Of a stretch of 64,000 nt of DNA, positions 16,935-26,709 are shown in pieces. Where the stretch lies: positions 181,594 to 245,593 of the forward strand of contig NZ_ARXS01000003.1 in assembly GCF_025532145.1 (NCBI RefSeq), in the 5' to 3' direction. The stretch's first letter is position 1. Each line of letters starts with the position of its first letter. Origin of the DNA: Alloalcanivorax balearicus MACL04. Lineage in GTDB: Bacteria; Pseudomonadota; Gammaproteobacteria; Pseudomonadales; Alcanivoracaceae. The notes below the pieces were generated by a model. It was not told where the DNA came from and did not search any database. It was given only the letters and a program-made list of their open reading frames with translations. The translations under genes and the position numbers were made by a program.

Positions 16935-17941
16935 CAGTGGTAACCGTCCTCCGGCCGGACTTTGCCACGGAACACGTAGTAAGCCAGGGCCGTGTACATC
17001 AGGATGAAAGGGATAATGAACAGGGCCCCCACCAGGGTGAAACCGAGACTTTGCGGTGGCGCGGCCGCCTCCCACAGTGTCACGTCCGGTGGCAGGATGT
17101 GCGGCCAGCCGCTCACCGCCAGGCCGCTGTAGCCAAGGAAGATCAATATCAGGGTGTAAATGAACGGCGCAACCTGGGCGCCTTGTTTCAGCCCCTTGAG
17201 CATGAGCGTGGCGCAGAACACCACCAGCAATGGAATCGGCGAGAACCAGAACACGTTGGGAAAGCTGAACCAGCGCTCGGCGATTTGCGGGTGCGCCATC
17301 GGCGTCCACACGCTGATAACGGCAATCAGGGCCAGCATCACCCAGGTCAGCGGATAGGTCAGGCGGCGCATGCGGTCCTGCAGGGGGCCCTCTGTTTTCA
17401 TCAGCAGCCAGGTGCTGCCCAGCAGGGCGTAGGCGAACACCAGACCAACCCCGGTGAAGAGCGGGAAGGGTGCGAACCAACCGAAAGCGCCGCCGGTGTA
17501 GACCCCGTTCTCCATCGGCAGACCGTTGATGAAGGCGCCCAGCACTACACCCTGAAAGAAGGTGGCGGCCAGCGAGCCGCCAATGAACGCCTTGTCCCAT
17601 ATCGGTCGCTCGTGCTCGCGGGCCTTGAAGCGGAACTCAAAAGCGATGCCGCGGAAGATCAGCCCCAGCAGCATGAAAATCAACGGCAGGTAGAGCGCGG
17701 TGAGGACCACCGAATAGACCATCGGGAAGGCGGCGAACAGGCCGGCACCGCCGAGCACCAGCCAGGTCTCGTTGCCATCCCAGACCGGCGCCACCGTGTT
17801 CATGGCCACGTCCCGATCCTGTTTGTCCGGCAGAAACGGATAGAGGATGCCGATGCCGAGATCGAAGCCGTCCATGATCACATACATCATCACCCCGAAG
17901 CCGATGATGAGCGCCCACAGCAAAGGAAGATCGATACCCAT
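16934..17941 (-). CDS. cioB: Cyanide-insensitive ubiquinol oxidase subunit II
   Basis: CioB/CydB (335 residues) is the second subunit of bd-type quinol oxidase in the inner membrane. It begins IDLPLLWALIIGFGVMMYVIMDGFDLGIG, the family signature, and shows eight to nine hydrophobic helices. The WDGNETWLVLGGAGLFAAFP block is also typical. It follows cioA by 3 bases. The pair is called cyanide-insensitive type because subunit I has a short quinol loop (see cioA). Confidence 0.93.
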   Translation of the reverse strand: MGIDLPLLWALIIGFGVMMYVIMDGFDLGIGILYPFLPDKQDRDVAMNTVAPVWDGNETWLVLGGAGLFAAFPMVYSVVLTALYLPLIFMLLGLIFRGIAFEFRFKAREHERPIWDKAFIGGSLAATFFQGVVLGAFINGLPMENGVYTGGAFGWFAPFPLFTGVGLVFAYALLGSTWLLMKTEGPLQDRMRRLTYPLTWVMLALIAVISVWTPMAHPQIAERWFSFPNVFWFSPIPLLVVFCATLMLKGLKQGAQVAPFIYTLILIFLGYSGLAVSGWPHILPPDVTLWEAAAPPQSLGFTLVGALFIIPFILMYTALAYYVFRGKVRPEDGYH

Positions 17942-17944
17942 GGT

Positions 17945-19393
17945 TCAACTCCTGGTGTGCGGTTGTGGATGCCCGGCATCGCCCTCGTCGTCCTCCACGG
18001 CGGACAACGGGCGCATGGGCTGGCGATATTGGCCGGGACCGCCGTGGGCTTCCCGCTCCCCTTCGCTGATCACTGGGCCCTTACGTACCAGTCGCAGCAT
18101 GTAGGCGATGCCGGCGCCGAACACGAACAGATAGACCAGCACGAACAGCGACAAGGACAGCGCCAGTTGTCCCGGTGGATGGGGCGATACCGAGTCGGCG
18201 GTGCGTAACAGCCCATATATAACCCAGGGCTGGCGGCCCACTTCGGTGGTGTACCACCCGGCGAGAATAGCGATCAGACCGGCGGGGCCCATCATCAGAG
18301 CGAAGCGCAGTAACAAAGGGTGGTCATAGAGGCGCCCGCGCCCGCGCTGCCACAGGGCGTAGGCACCGAGCGCGATCATCAACAATCCAAGACCGACCAT
18401 CACCCGGAACGACCAGAACACCACTGGCACATTGGGACGATCCTCCACTGGGAAGTCCTTCAACCCGGCGATGGTGCCGTCCCAGCTGTGTGTCAGGATC
18501 AGGCTGGCGAGTCGTGGAATCTCCACGGCGAAACGAGTGGTTTCCGCTTCCATGTCCGGCCAGCCGAACAGGATCATCGGCACTCCTTCGTCAGCCATGT
18601 GTTCGTCACCACCCCAATGGCCCTCCATGGCGGCCACCTTGGCCGGCTGATGTTCGAGGGTGTTCAAGCCGTGAGCGTCGCCGATCAGCGCCTGGATCGG
18701 CGCCACCACGATCAGCATCCACATGGCCATGGAGAACATCTTTTTCACCGCCGGATTATCGCGTCGCCGCAGCAGATGCCAGGCGGCGGAAGCGCCGACG
18801 AACAGGGCGGTGGCAAGGAAGGCGGCCACACTCATGTGCAGCAGGCGGTAGGGGAAGGAGGGGTTGAAGATGACCTCGAACCAGTTCACCGGCACCACCA
18901 CGCCGTCGATGATCTCGTGCCCCTGAGGGGTTTGCATCCAGCTGTTGGAAGCCAGGATCCAGAACGTGGAAATCAGAGTGCCGATCGCCACCACCACGGT
19001 GGAGCAGAAATGCAGGCCGGGGCCCACCCGGTTCCAGCCGAACAGCATGATGCCGAGAAAACCCGCCTCCAGGAAAAAGGCGGTCAACACCTCGTAGGTC
19101 AAAAGCGGGCCGGTGATGCTGCCGGCGAACTCGGAAAAGAAGCTCCAGTTGGTGCCGAATTGGTAGGCCATGACCAGGCCCGAGACCACGCCCATGCCGA
19201 AGTTGACAGCGAACACCTTGCTCCAGAAATGGTAGAGATCGCGGTAGACGGTGTCCTTTCGATACAGCCAGAGCCCTTCGAGTACCGCCAGATAGCTGGC
19301 CAGACCAATGGTGATGGCGGGAAAAATGATATGGAACGAGATGGTGAAGGCGAACTGCAGACGGGCAAGGTCCAGCGCCAGGGCGTCAGACAT
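17945..19393 (-). CDS. cioA: Cyanide-insensitive ubiquinol oxidase subunit I
   Basis: CioA (482 residues) carries the haems and the quinol site of a bd-type terminal oxidase. Motifs include the N-terminal ALDLARLQFAFTISFHIIFPA with the haem-ligand histidine, GRQPWVIYGLLRT, and an internal quinol loop (around HSWDGTIAGLKDFPVEDRPNVPVVFWSFRVMVGLG) that is short, as in Pseudomonas CioA, and unlike the long loop of E. coli CydA. The ATG at 19393 is favoured by family alignment; the open frame runs 15 codons further. Such oxidases keep respiration going under cyanide or low oxygen. Confidence 0.92.
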   Translation of the reverse strand: MSDALALDLARLQFAFTISFHIIFPAITIGLASYLAVLEGLWLYRKDTVYRDLYHFWSKVFAVNFGMGVVSGLVMAYQFGTNWSFFSEFAGSITGPLLTYEVLTAFFLEAGFLGIMLFGWNRVGPGLHFCSTVVVAIGTLISTFWILASNSWMQTPQGHEIIDGVVVPVNWFEVIFNPSFPYRLLHMSVAAFLATALFVGASAAWHLLRRRDNPAVKKMFSMAMWMLIVVAPIQALIGDAHGLNTLEHQPAKVAAMEGHWGGDEHMADEGVPMILFGWPDMEAETTRFAVEIPRLASLILTHSWDGTIAGLKDFPVEDRPNVPVVFWSFRVMVGLGLLMIALGAYALWQRGRGRLYDHPLLLRFALMMGPAGLIAILAGWYTTEVGRQPWVIYGLLRTADSVSPHPPGQLALSLSLFVLVYLFVFGAGIAYMLRLVRKGPVISEGEREAHGGPGQYRQPMRPLSAVEDDEGDAGHPQPHTRS

Positions 19394-19526
19394 GGGCGTA
19401 CTCCTTCCGGCGGCAATGGGGTTTGTACCCCGGCCCAACGGGCAAAGGATCGGGTGGCGTCGCCGCCCCCGTTCAAGAATCCTTTAAAGGCTAGCAAGAA
19501 GGGCGGATGTCGGAACCTGGGCAGAG

Positions 19527-19565
19527 TGTCCTTGGGCATTGTGTCCTTGGACCGAATGTCCAAGG
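19527..19565. repeat. 15-bp spaced TGTCC repeats and hairpin upstream of cioA
   Basis: TGTCCTTGG occurs at 19527-19535 and 19542-19550, and TGTCCAAGG at 19557-19565, all 15 bases apart. The last two form a perfect inverted repeat, CCTTGGAC (19545-19552) with GTCCAAGG (19558-19565), over a 5-base loop. The 400-base gap between cioA and the HD gene otherwise holds only the 110-nt repeat. The array could be an operator or leader structure for cioAB. Confidence 0.55.
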
Positions 19566-19583
19566 GGGCCTTTGTGCAGGTAA

Positions 19584-19693
19584 GGAGAGTCGCCGGTCAG
19601 AATTCCAGGACACGCTACAAGCACATCCATGTGGGCTCGGGTTTGGCCTTCCCTGGCCAAACACGGTCCTGGAATTCTGACCGGCGACTCTCC
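19584..19693. repeat. 110-nt structured intergenic repeat, copy 2
   Basis: The outer 28-base arms (from GGAGAGTCGCCGG at 19584, closing CCGGCGACTCTCC at 19693) are perfectly complementary. Inside are a CACAT/ATGTG hairpin over CC and the GTTTGGCC/GGCCAAAC hairpin. It matches copy 1 (11858-11967) in length and core. Where the arms differ between the copies, both sides have mostly changed together, so structure rather than sequence appears to be kept. Confidence 0.88.
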
Positions 19694-19794
19694 ACGGGCT
19701 CTGACGCCCCTGAGGGAGCCGCCCTGGCGGCGAATTGGCGTGCAGACGCTCCCTTAAAAGAAAGGACCGGGATGAGGAAGAGGGGCAGCGAGAG

Positions 19795-20355
19795 CTAACG
19801 CCGCAGCATCGGCAGAGGACGCCAGGGCTCGGTGGCCATCTGACGCAGGAACAGCGTCAGCAGCCGGCGGTGGAAGCCGGCGTTGGGGAAGCGGCGCAGC
19901 ACCGCGCGCAGAGCCGGGCGCGGCACGGTAAAGTGCAGCAGCCCCCGGGACAGATCGATCCAGTCGGCACGGCGGAATGCCTCCACCAACGCTGTCTTGC
20001 CGGACTCGCAAGCGCTGAGCTTATGGTGATCCAGGATCATGTCCTGAACCTCCGTGCTCCAGGCTCCACGGCCGGTCTCATGGAGGTAGTGGCAGGCCAG
20101 ACGGGCGGAAGGGCTCAGGTAATTGAAGGTGCCGGCCAGCCAGATGCCGGCGTCATGAAAGAAGGCCGCGACTTGCAGCTTCTCCAGGGTGTCTTCCGTC
20201 AGCGGTTGCTGCAGCGCCACCAGATTGACCAGGCGATAGACATGGTTGCGGTAGGCGGTCTGGTCACGGCCAAAGCGCTCCGCGTACTGGTCGAACAGGG
20301 CGTCCACCAGCGGTAATTCAGTAATCAGAGCCTGATGCATCGACACGGTGTCCAC
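19795..20355 (-). CDS. HD-domain phosphohydrolase-like protein
   Basis: A 186-residue cytosolic protein with an HD-domain metal signature: NHVYRL, then FFHDAGIWL (the HD pair) and ILDHHKLS further on. HD proteins are metal-dependent phosphohydrolases, often acting on nucleotides, but the substrate here cannot be named. No second domain is present. The ATG at 20355 is used; an ATG five codons in is possible. It is divergent from the GntR regulator, which may control it. Confidence 0.7.
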   Translation of the reverse strand: MDTVSMHQALITELPLVDALFDQYAERFGRDQTAYRNHVYRLVNLVALQQPLTEDTLEKLQVAAFFHDAGIWLAGTFNYLSPSARLACHYLHETGRGAWSTEVQDMILDHHKLSACESGKTALVEAFRRADWIDLSRGLLHFTVPRPALRAVLRRFPNAGFHRRLLTLFLRQMATEPWRPLPMLRR

Positions 20356-20498
20356 GGACCCGTCCTCCTTTGTGCCCCAGTCCGGTCGGGGGCTTATCCT
20401 TGAGCTAACCAGACCGGGATGAACTTGTCACCGGGCTGAATGCCGATAATTGCAAACCGTTACGTAAACAGGGCGCTGTGTTGCTTGATCTCCTGTTG

Positions 20499-20532
20499 TA
20501 TAGTCCGACAATGCTTCCAAATTGTTAAACAA
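20499..20532. promoter_or_regulatory. Twin GntR-type operators over a -10 box
   Basis: TAGTCCGACAA (20501-20511) and TTGTTAAACAA (20522-20532) both fit the GntR/FadR-type dyad TNGTNNNACNA. Their starts are 21 bases apart, two helical turns. The first overlaps a likely -10 box, TATAGT (20499-20504), directly before the gntR gene, which suggests autorepression. Confidence 0.6.
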
Positions 20533-20542
20533 TGCGACGATC

Positions 20543-21235
20543 GTGACCTTTAAAGCCAACCAAAGCCTTGCTGAGCAGATCGCCGGTCACCTGGCCGGCC
20601 AGATCATCCGTGGGGAAATGCTGGCCGGCGACCGGATTCAGGAACTGCGGGTAGCCGGTGAGCTGGAAGTGAGCCGGGGGTCGGTGCGCGAGGCGTTGCT
20701 GATCCTGGAGCGCCGTCATCTGATCGAGATCCTGCCACGGCGGGGCGCGGTGGTGCGGGAACTGACGGAAGCCGGGGTGCAGGGGCTGTATGAACTGGTC
20801 CAGGTGCTGCTCGGGCTGGTGATCCGCAAGGCCATCAAGTCCCTGCGCGAGGAGGACCTGGACCCGTTCATCGAGCTGATTCACGAACTGCAACTGGCCG
20901 CCGGCGAGCGCAACGTGGAGCGCTTTTTTACCCTGTGCTTCCGTTTTCTGGAACTGGCCTATCCCTTCGCCCGCAACAGCTACGTGGAATCGGTGCTGGG
21001 TAACCTGCAACCGGCGCTGCAGCGTACCTGGTTCATGGCATTGCATCTGGATCATGACGAAATGAAGGAATGCCTGTCCTTCTTCAAAGCGCTGGTGGAG
21101 ACCATCTTCCGCCGTGATGTGCGCTCCGCGCTGGAAATCATCCGCGAGTTCGCCGAGCACCAGAGCGCTCTGGTGCAGGACTCCATCACCCGTGCCCGCC
21201 AGATCGAGGCCGCCTGGAGCGCCCGCCGCCGCTGA
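20543..21235 (+). CDS. GntR family transcriptional regulator with FCD effector domain
   Basis: A 230-residue regulator: an N-terminal winged helix (about 5-70, including the ELEVSRGSVREALLILERRHLIEILPRRGAVV signature) and an all-helical FCD ligand domain (about 85-220). FCD-type GntR proteins usually sense organic acids. I prefer the GTG at 20543, which starts the family-like VTFKANQSLAEQIA and leaves the putative operators upstream. A TTG at 20522 lies within the second operator. No strong ribosome site is visible for either. It may regulate itself and the divergent HD gene. Confidence 0.85.
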   Translation: MTFKANQSLAEQIAGHLAGQIIRGEMLAGDRIQELRVAGELEVSRGSVREALLILERRHLIEILPRRGAVVRELTEAGVQGLYELVQVLLGLVIRKAIKSLREEDLDPFIELIHELQLAAGERNVERFFTLCFRFLELAYPFARNSYVESVLGNLQPALQRTWFMALHLDHDEMKECLSFFKALVETIFRRDVRSALEIIREFAEHQSALVQDSITRARQIEAAWSARRR

Positions 21236-21305
21236 GCGCCACCACCATCAAGGTGGTGCGCCGGGCCCTGAGAGCGCCCGCCGGCGCGATTAATGCGGTA
21301 AGGGC

Positions 21306-21334
21306 TTGCCAGAGCCGGCCGGTATCCCTAAAAT
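21306..21334 (+). promoter_or_regulatory. Sigma-70 type promoter of tRNA-Val
   Basis: TTGCCA (21306-21311) and TAAAAT (21329-21334) are separated by 17 bases; the tRNA starts 15 bases after the -10. A GC-rich discriminator follows. Confidence 0.65.
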
Positions 21335-21348
21335 TGCGCCCCTCTGCA

Positions 21349-21424
21349 GGCACGTAGCTCAGTTGGTTAGAGCACCACCTTGACATGGTGGGGGTCGTTG
21401 GTTCGAATCCAATCGTGCCTACCA
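21349..21424 (+). tRNA. tRNA-Val (anticodon GAC)
   Basis: A 76-nt cloverleaf with encoded CCA. The acceptor arm GGCACG pairs with CGTGCC, the anticodon stem CCACC/GGTGG encloses the loop TTGACAT with anticodon GAC, and the T-arm is GTTGG TTCGAAT CCAAT. It decodes GUC/GUU. It lies about 135 bases before infC. Confidence 0.96.
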
Positions 21425-21558
21425 AACATTCCCGTTTTGAGATTCGATGCCCGGCGTCGGGGTTGTCCGGGTGTCGCCGCGTGGCATACAATGTCGCGCT
21501 ACCCGTCAAAACGGGCGAGGTTCGCCTCATTTCGATTCACTAAGTGGAGGTTCACGAC

Positions 21559-22098
21559 ATTAAGCGTGGAGGCAAGGGACGCGAGCAGCGTGCCAACATC
21601 AATCAGCAAATCCAGGCCCGCGACGTGCGGCTGATCGACGAAAACGGTGAGCAGCTTGGTATCGTTTCCCTGGAGGAAGCGTTACAAACGGCCACCGGAA
21701 AGCAGCTGGATCTGGTGGAAATCTCCCCTGGTGCGGAACCGCCCGTTTGCCGGATCATGGATTACGGCAAGCATCTGTTTGAGCAAAAACAGAAGGCCAA
21801 GGAGTCTCGCAAGAAACAGCGCCAGACTCAGGTCAAGGAAATCAAATTCCGGCCTGGCACCGATTCCGGCGACTACGAGGTGAAGCTGCGTAACCTGAAG
21901 CGCTTCCTCGAAACCGGCGATAAAGCCAAGGTCACTGTGCGTTTCCGAGGTCGGGAAATGGCGCACCAGGAGCTCGGTCGCGAGCTGCTGGCACGGATTG
22001 AAGAGGATTTGGCGGAATACGGTTCCGTCGAGCAACGCCCGAATATGGAAGGACGCCAGATGATCATGGTGCTCGGCCCGGGCAAAAAGAAGAAGTGA
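21559..22098 (+). CDS. infC: Translation initiation factor IF-3, with rare ATT start codon
   Basis: IF-3 (179 residues) binds the 30S subunit and proofreads initiator tRNA and start codon. It shows [53 protein letters not shown] and the C-terminal [13 protein letters not shown] place the start at the ATT at 21559: GGAGG (21546-21550) sits 8 bases upstream and the product has the E. coli length (180). An ATG-like alternative at 21544 is a GTG lying inside that ribosome site. ATT starts let IF-3 repress its own synthesis, a known property of infC. Confidence 0.95.
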   Translation: MKRGGKGREQRANINQQIQARDVRLIDENGEQLGIVSLEEALQTATGKQLDLVEISPGAEPPVCRIMDYGKHLFEQKQKAKESRKKQRQTQVKEIKFRPGTDSGDYEVKLRNLKRFLETGDKAKVTVRFRGREMAHQELGRELLARIEEDLAEYGSVEQRPNMEGRQMIMVLGPGKKKK

Positions 22099-22151
22099 TC
22101 CGGATTCGGGTTGCTTAAGGTAATCAAGCACTCAGCAACGAGAAGGTAACC

Positions 22152-22346
22152 ATGCCTAAAATCAAGACAAACCGCGGGGCTGCAAAGCGTTTCAAGAAAA
22201 CCGCCTCCGGTTTCAAGCGCAAGCAGGCATTCAAAAACCACATTCTGACGAAGAAGTCCTCCAAGCGGATTCGTCAGCTGCGTCCGAAGCAGGAAGTCCA
22301 CGAAAGCGATGTGGCCCTGGTTAAACGCATGATGCCCTATAGCTGA
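22152..22346 (+). CDS. rpmI: 50S ribosomal protein L35
   Basis: A 64-residue basic protein of the large subunit, [20 protein letters not shown], with the conserved [17 protein letters not shown]. It lies 53 bases after infC and before rplT in the standard infC-rpmI-rplT operon, where L20 often represses rpmI translation. AGAAGG precedes the ATG. Confidence 0.98.
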   Translation: MPKIKTNRGAAKRFKKTASGFKRKQAFKNHILTKKSSKRIRQLRPKQEVHESDVALVKRMMPYS

Positions 22347-22389
22347 GCCAACAGCTCAGTATCGCAACTGGTTTTTGGAGATCTGAATA

Positions 22390-22749
22390 ATGGCTCGAGT
22401 TAAACGTGGTGTGCAGGCCCGTCGCCGGCACAAGAAAATCCTTAAGCAAGCCAAAGGTTACTATGGCGCGCGCAGCCGTGTGTTCCGCGTAGCGGTACAG
22501 GCGGTAACCAAAGCGGGTCAGTACGCTTACCGCGACCGTAAAGTTCGCAAGCGTCAGTTCCGTCGTCTGTGGATCGTGCGTATCAACGCCGCGGCCCGTG
22601 TCAGTGGCCTGTCCTACAGCCGTTTGATCGATGGTCTGAAGAAAGCGTCCATCGACATCGACCGTAAAGTGCTGGCCGATCTGGCCGTGCGTGATCTGGG
22701 CGCGTTTGGTGCTTTGGCTGAGAAAGCCAAAGCGAGCCTCGCCGCCTGA
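22390..22749 (+). CDS. rplT: 50S ribosomal protein L20
   Basis: L20 (119 residues) binds 23S rRNA early in assembly and, in enterics, the rpmI leader as a repressor. The sequence [20 protein letters not shown] and the [21 protein letters not shown] block are diagnostic. GGAG sits upstream of the ATG. Two hairpins follow before pheS. Confidence 0.98.
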   Translation: MARVKRGVQARRRHKKILKQAKGYYGARSRVFRVAVQAVTKAGQYAYRDRKVRKRQFRRLWIVRINAAARVSGLSYSRLIDGLKKASIDIDRKVLADLAVRDLGAFGALAEKAKASLAA

Positions 22750-22759
22750 GCACCTGTGA

Positions 22760-22839
22760 CGTTACTCTTGTAATCATAAGCGTAACGACAAGGCACTCTC
22801 GACGGGGGAAGAGCTCGCGCTCTTCCCCCGTTTTCGTTT
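22760..22839 (+). terminator. Terminator/attenuator-like hairpins between rplT and pheS
   Basis: A first stem pairs CGTTACTCTT (22760-22769) with AAGCGTAACG (22778-22787) with one mismatch. A second, strong stem pairs GGGGGAAGAGC with GCTCTTCCCCC (within 22802-22830) and is followed by TTTTCGTTT. In E. coli a Phe-codon leader peptide (pheM) controls such an attenuator here. The only short frame I see before it (GTG at 22756, M-T-L-L-L) contains no Phe codon, so control may differ or simple partial termination may occur. Confidence 0.7.
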
Positions 22840-22922
22840 GCGCGGCCGCCAGACAGGCCGCGATGGGATCGACCCGCGGGCCAGGGGCGTGGCGGGGGAA
22901 ATCAGCAACCACTGGTGGATAA

Positions 22923-23951
<1,029 letters not shown>

Positions 23952-24018
23952 GCGCGTCACCACCGGATACCGCAGCTTAGGCCGAGCGGCCGCGAACCGA
24001 ATTTAAGGAACACCGAGA

Positions 24019-26394
24019 ATGCGTTTCAACGAAGCCTGGTTACGGGAATGGGCTAATCCCGACATCGATACCGACACGCTGGTGCACCAATTGACCATGG
24101 CGGGTCTGGAAGTGGACGCCGTGGAAGCGGTGGTGCCGGCCTTCAGCGGAGTGGTGGTGGGCCGCATCAAAAGCTGCCAGCCGCACCCGGATGCCGACAA
24201 ACTGCGTCTGTGCGAAGTGGATGATGGCACCGAGGTGTTCCCGGTGGTGTGCGGCGCCCCCAATGCCCGCGAAGGGCTGAAGGCGCCGTTCGCCCGTATC
24301 GGCGCGGTGTTGCCCGGCGACTTCAAGATCAAGAAGGCCAAGCTGCGCGGCCAGCCTTCCGAGGGCATGCTCTGTGGCGCCTCCGAACTGGGCATGGAAG
24401 ACCTCATCGACGGTCTGCTGGAATTGCCGGAAGACGCGCCGGTGGGCACCGATATCCGTGACTATCTCGGGCTCAACGACACCATCATCGAAGTGGACCT
24501 GACCCCCAACCGGGCGGACTGCCTGAGCCTGTGCGGCGTTGCCCGGGAAGTGGGCGTGCTCAATCGGGTACCGCTGAACGAACCGGCCATCGAGCCGGTG
24601 GCGCCCGGGATCGACGACGTTTTCCCGGTGACCGTGGAAGACGCCGAAGCCTGCCCCCGTTATCTGGGCCGGGTGATCCGGGACGTCAACGTTTCCGCGC
24701 CGACGCCGTTGTGGATGGTGGAGCGGTTGCGCCGGGCCGGCTTGCGTTCCATTGATCCGGTGGTGGACGTCACCAACTACGTCCTGCTGGAACTGGGACA
24801 GCCGCTGCACGCGTTTGATCTGAACCGTCTCAGCGACGGTATCCGTGTACGCCGGGCACAAGCCGGTGAACGGCTGGAAACTCTGGACGAACAGACTCTG
24901 GAACTGCGCGACGATACCCTGGTGATCGCCGATGGGCAGGGGCCACTGGCCTTGGCCGGCATCATGGGCGGCCGCCCCAGCGCGGTGTCCGCCGATACCC
25001 GTGATCTGTTCCTGGAATGCGCTTTCTTCAGTCCGCTGGCCGTTGTTGGTAAAGCCCGTTCCTACGGCCTGCACACCGATTCTTCCCACCGCTTTGAGCG
25101 TGGCGTGGATCCGGCGCTGCAGGCCCGGGCCATCGAGCGCGCCACTGCCCTGATCCTGGAGATCGCCGGTGGCCGTCCCGGCCCGGTGAGCGGCAGCGAG
25201 GACACGGCGTCCTTGCCGGCCCCGGCAGCCATCGAACTGTATGCCGACCATGCCACCCGATTGCTGGGCAGTCCCCTGCGGAACGATGAAATCGTCGACA
25301 TTTTGCAACGACTCGGCATGGACGTGAGTGAGCAGGGCGAGGGGCATTGGCGGGTAACCGCGCCGAGCTGGCGTTTCGACATGGCCATCGAACAGGACCT
25401 GATCGAGGAACTGGCGCGGATTCACGGCTACGACCGTTTGCCCAACCGGGTACCGGCGGGCACGCCCGCGGGCAACACGCAATACGAACACAAGGTGCCG
25501 CTGCGCCGGCTGTCCGATGCGCTGCGCGATCGTGGTTACATGGAAGCGATCACCTACAGTTTCGTGGCGCCGGAAATCCTGGCCCAGGTGGATCCGGATC
25601 ACCCGCCTCTGGCGTTGCTGAACCCGATTTCCGCCGATCTCGGTGTGATGCGCACCACCCTGATGGCGGGCCTGCTGACCACCGCCCAGCGCAACCTGAA
25701 CCGGCAAATTGACCGTCTGCGCCTGTTCGAAACCGGGCTGCGCTTCGTGCCCGGTGAGCAGGAACTCACTCAGCAGCCGATGGTGGCGGGACTGCTCTAC
25801 GGCAGCGCGGCGCCGGCGCATTGGCAGAGCAAGCCGCGGGCGGTGGATTTCTATGACCTGAAAGGGGACGTGGAATCTCTGCTGGCGCTGTCCGCCAGCG
25901 GGGACTTCCGCTTTGTCGCCGCCACCCACCCGGCATTGCACCCGGGACAGTGTGCGCGGCTGGAGCGCGATGGCGAGACCGTCGGTTATCTGGGGCGTAT
26001 TCATCCCCGTCTGGCCGCTCAACTGGATCTGCCCACCGACCTTTACCTGTTTGAACTGATCCTGGAACCGCTGGTGACCGGGCGTTTGCCACGGTTCCAG
26101 CCGGTGTCCGAATTCCCGCGCGTACAGCGGGACCTGGCCTTCGTGGTGGCCGCCGAAGTGGCGGCCGGGGACATGCTGGAACGGGTGCGGGAAACCTGCG
26201 ACGAACGTCTGCGTGACGTGCAGGTATTCGATGTCTACCAGGGCGAGCACATTGACCACGGTTACAAAAGCCTGGCCATGACCTTGACCTTCCAGGACGC
26301 TTCCAGCACTCTTAGGGACGATCAGGTCAATGCCCTGGTCGAAGCGGTAGTATCCCAGTTAAAACAACGATTTAACGCCAATCTCAGGGTCTAA
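24019..26394 (+). CDS. pheT: Phenylalanine-tRNA ligase beta subunit
   Basis: PheT (791 residues) holds the tRNA-binding and editing functions. In order: an N-terminal OB/EMAP-like tRNA-binding domain (about 40-150, GRIKSCQPHPDADKLRLCEVD and PSEGMLCGASELG), the B3/B4 editing region (about 210-390), B5 (about 400-475), the catalytic-like core (480-690) and the C-terminal anticodon-binding domain (700-791). The gene lies 67 bases after pheS. Length matches E. coli (795). Confidence 0.97.
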   Translation: MRFNEAWLREWANPDIDTDTLVHQLTMAGLEVDAVEAVVPAFSGVVVGRIKSCQPHPDADKLRLCEVDDGTEVFPVVCGAPNAREGLKAPFARIGAVLPGDFKIKKAKLRGQPSEGMLCGASELGMEDLIDGLLELPEDAPVGTDIRDYLGLNDTIIEVDLTPNRADCLSLCGVAREVGVLNRVPLNEPAIEPVAPGIDDVFPVTVEDAEACPRYLGRVIRDVNVSAPTPLWMVERLRRAGLRSIDPVVDVTNYVLLELGQPLHAFDLNRLSDGIRVRRAQAGERLETLDEQTLELRDDTLVIADGQGPLALAGIMGGRPSAVSADTRDLFLECAFFSPLAVVGKARSYGLHTDSSHRFERGVDPALQARAIERATALILEIAGGRPGPVSGSEDTASLPAPAAIELYADHATRLLGSPLRNDEIVDILQRLGMDVSEQGEGHWRVTAPSWRFDMAIEQDLIEELARIHGYDRLPNRVPAGTPAGNTQYEHKVPLRRLSDALRDRGYMEAITYSFVAPEILAQVDPDHPPLALLNPISADLGVMRTTLMAGLLTTAQRNLNRQIDRLRLFETGLRFVPGEQELTQQPMVAGLLYGSAAPAHWQSKPRAVDFYDLKGDVESLLALSASGDFRFVAATHPALHPGQCARLERDGETVGYLGRIHPRLAAQLDLPTDLYLFELILEPLVTGRLPRFQPVSEFPRVQRDLAFVVAAEVAAGDMLERVRETCDERLRDVQVFDVYQGEHIDHGYKSLAMTLTFQDASSTLRDDQVNALVEAVVSQLKQRFNANLRV

Positions 26395-26406
26395 ACCGAG
26401 GCAGAT

Positions 26407-26709
26407 ATGAGCGCGCTGACCAAGGCCGGCATGGCGGAGCGACTGCACGAAGAGTTGGGACTGAACAAACGGGAAGCCAAGGAATTGGTGGAGATGTTTT
26501 TCCAGGAATTGCGTGAAGCGCTGGAAAACAATCGCCCGGTGAAACTGTCCGGCTTCGGCAACTTCGAACTGCGTGATAAAAGTGAACGGCCCGGTCGCAA
26601 TCCCAAGACCGGTGAGGAAATTCCCATTACCGCACGGCGGGTGGTGACCTTCCGGCCTGGTCAGAAACTCAAGCAGCGGGTGGAAGATTACCATGCTGGA
26701 ACCCAGTAA
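26407..26709 (+). CDS. ihfA: Integration host factor alpha subunit
   Basis: IHF-alpha (100 residues) bends DNA as a heterodimer with IHF-beta. It begins [30 protein letters not shown] and has the beta-arm tip with [33 protein letters not shown], including the intercalating proline. It follows pheT by 12 bases, as in E. coli pheST-ihfA. Its last 17 bases overlap the next gene. Confidence 0.98.
   Translation: MSALTKAGMAERLHEELGLNKREAKELVEMFFQELREALENNRPVKLSGFGNFELRDKSERPGRNPKTGEEIPITARRVVTFRPGQKLKQRVEDYHAGTQ

Noticed and set aside
16850..18208. Long plus-strand open frame opposite the cio genes
   Set aside because: Polar, Gln/His-rich shadow of membrane-protein codons on the other strand.
24040..26259. 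739-codon minus-strand open frame opposite pheT
   Set aside because: Length is due to high GC and third-position bias of pheT; no family resemblance and no ribosome site.
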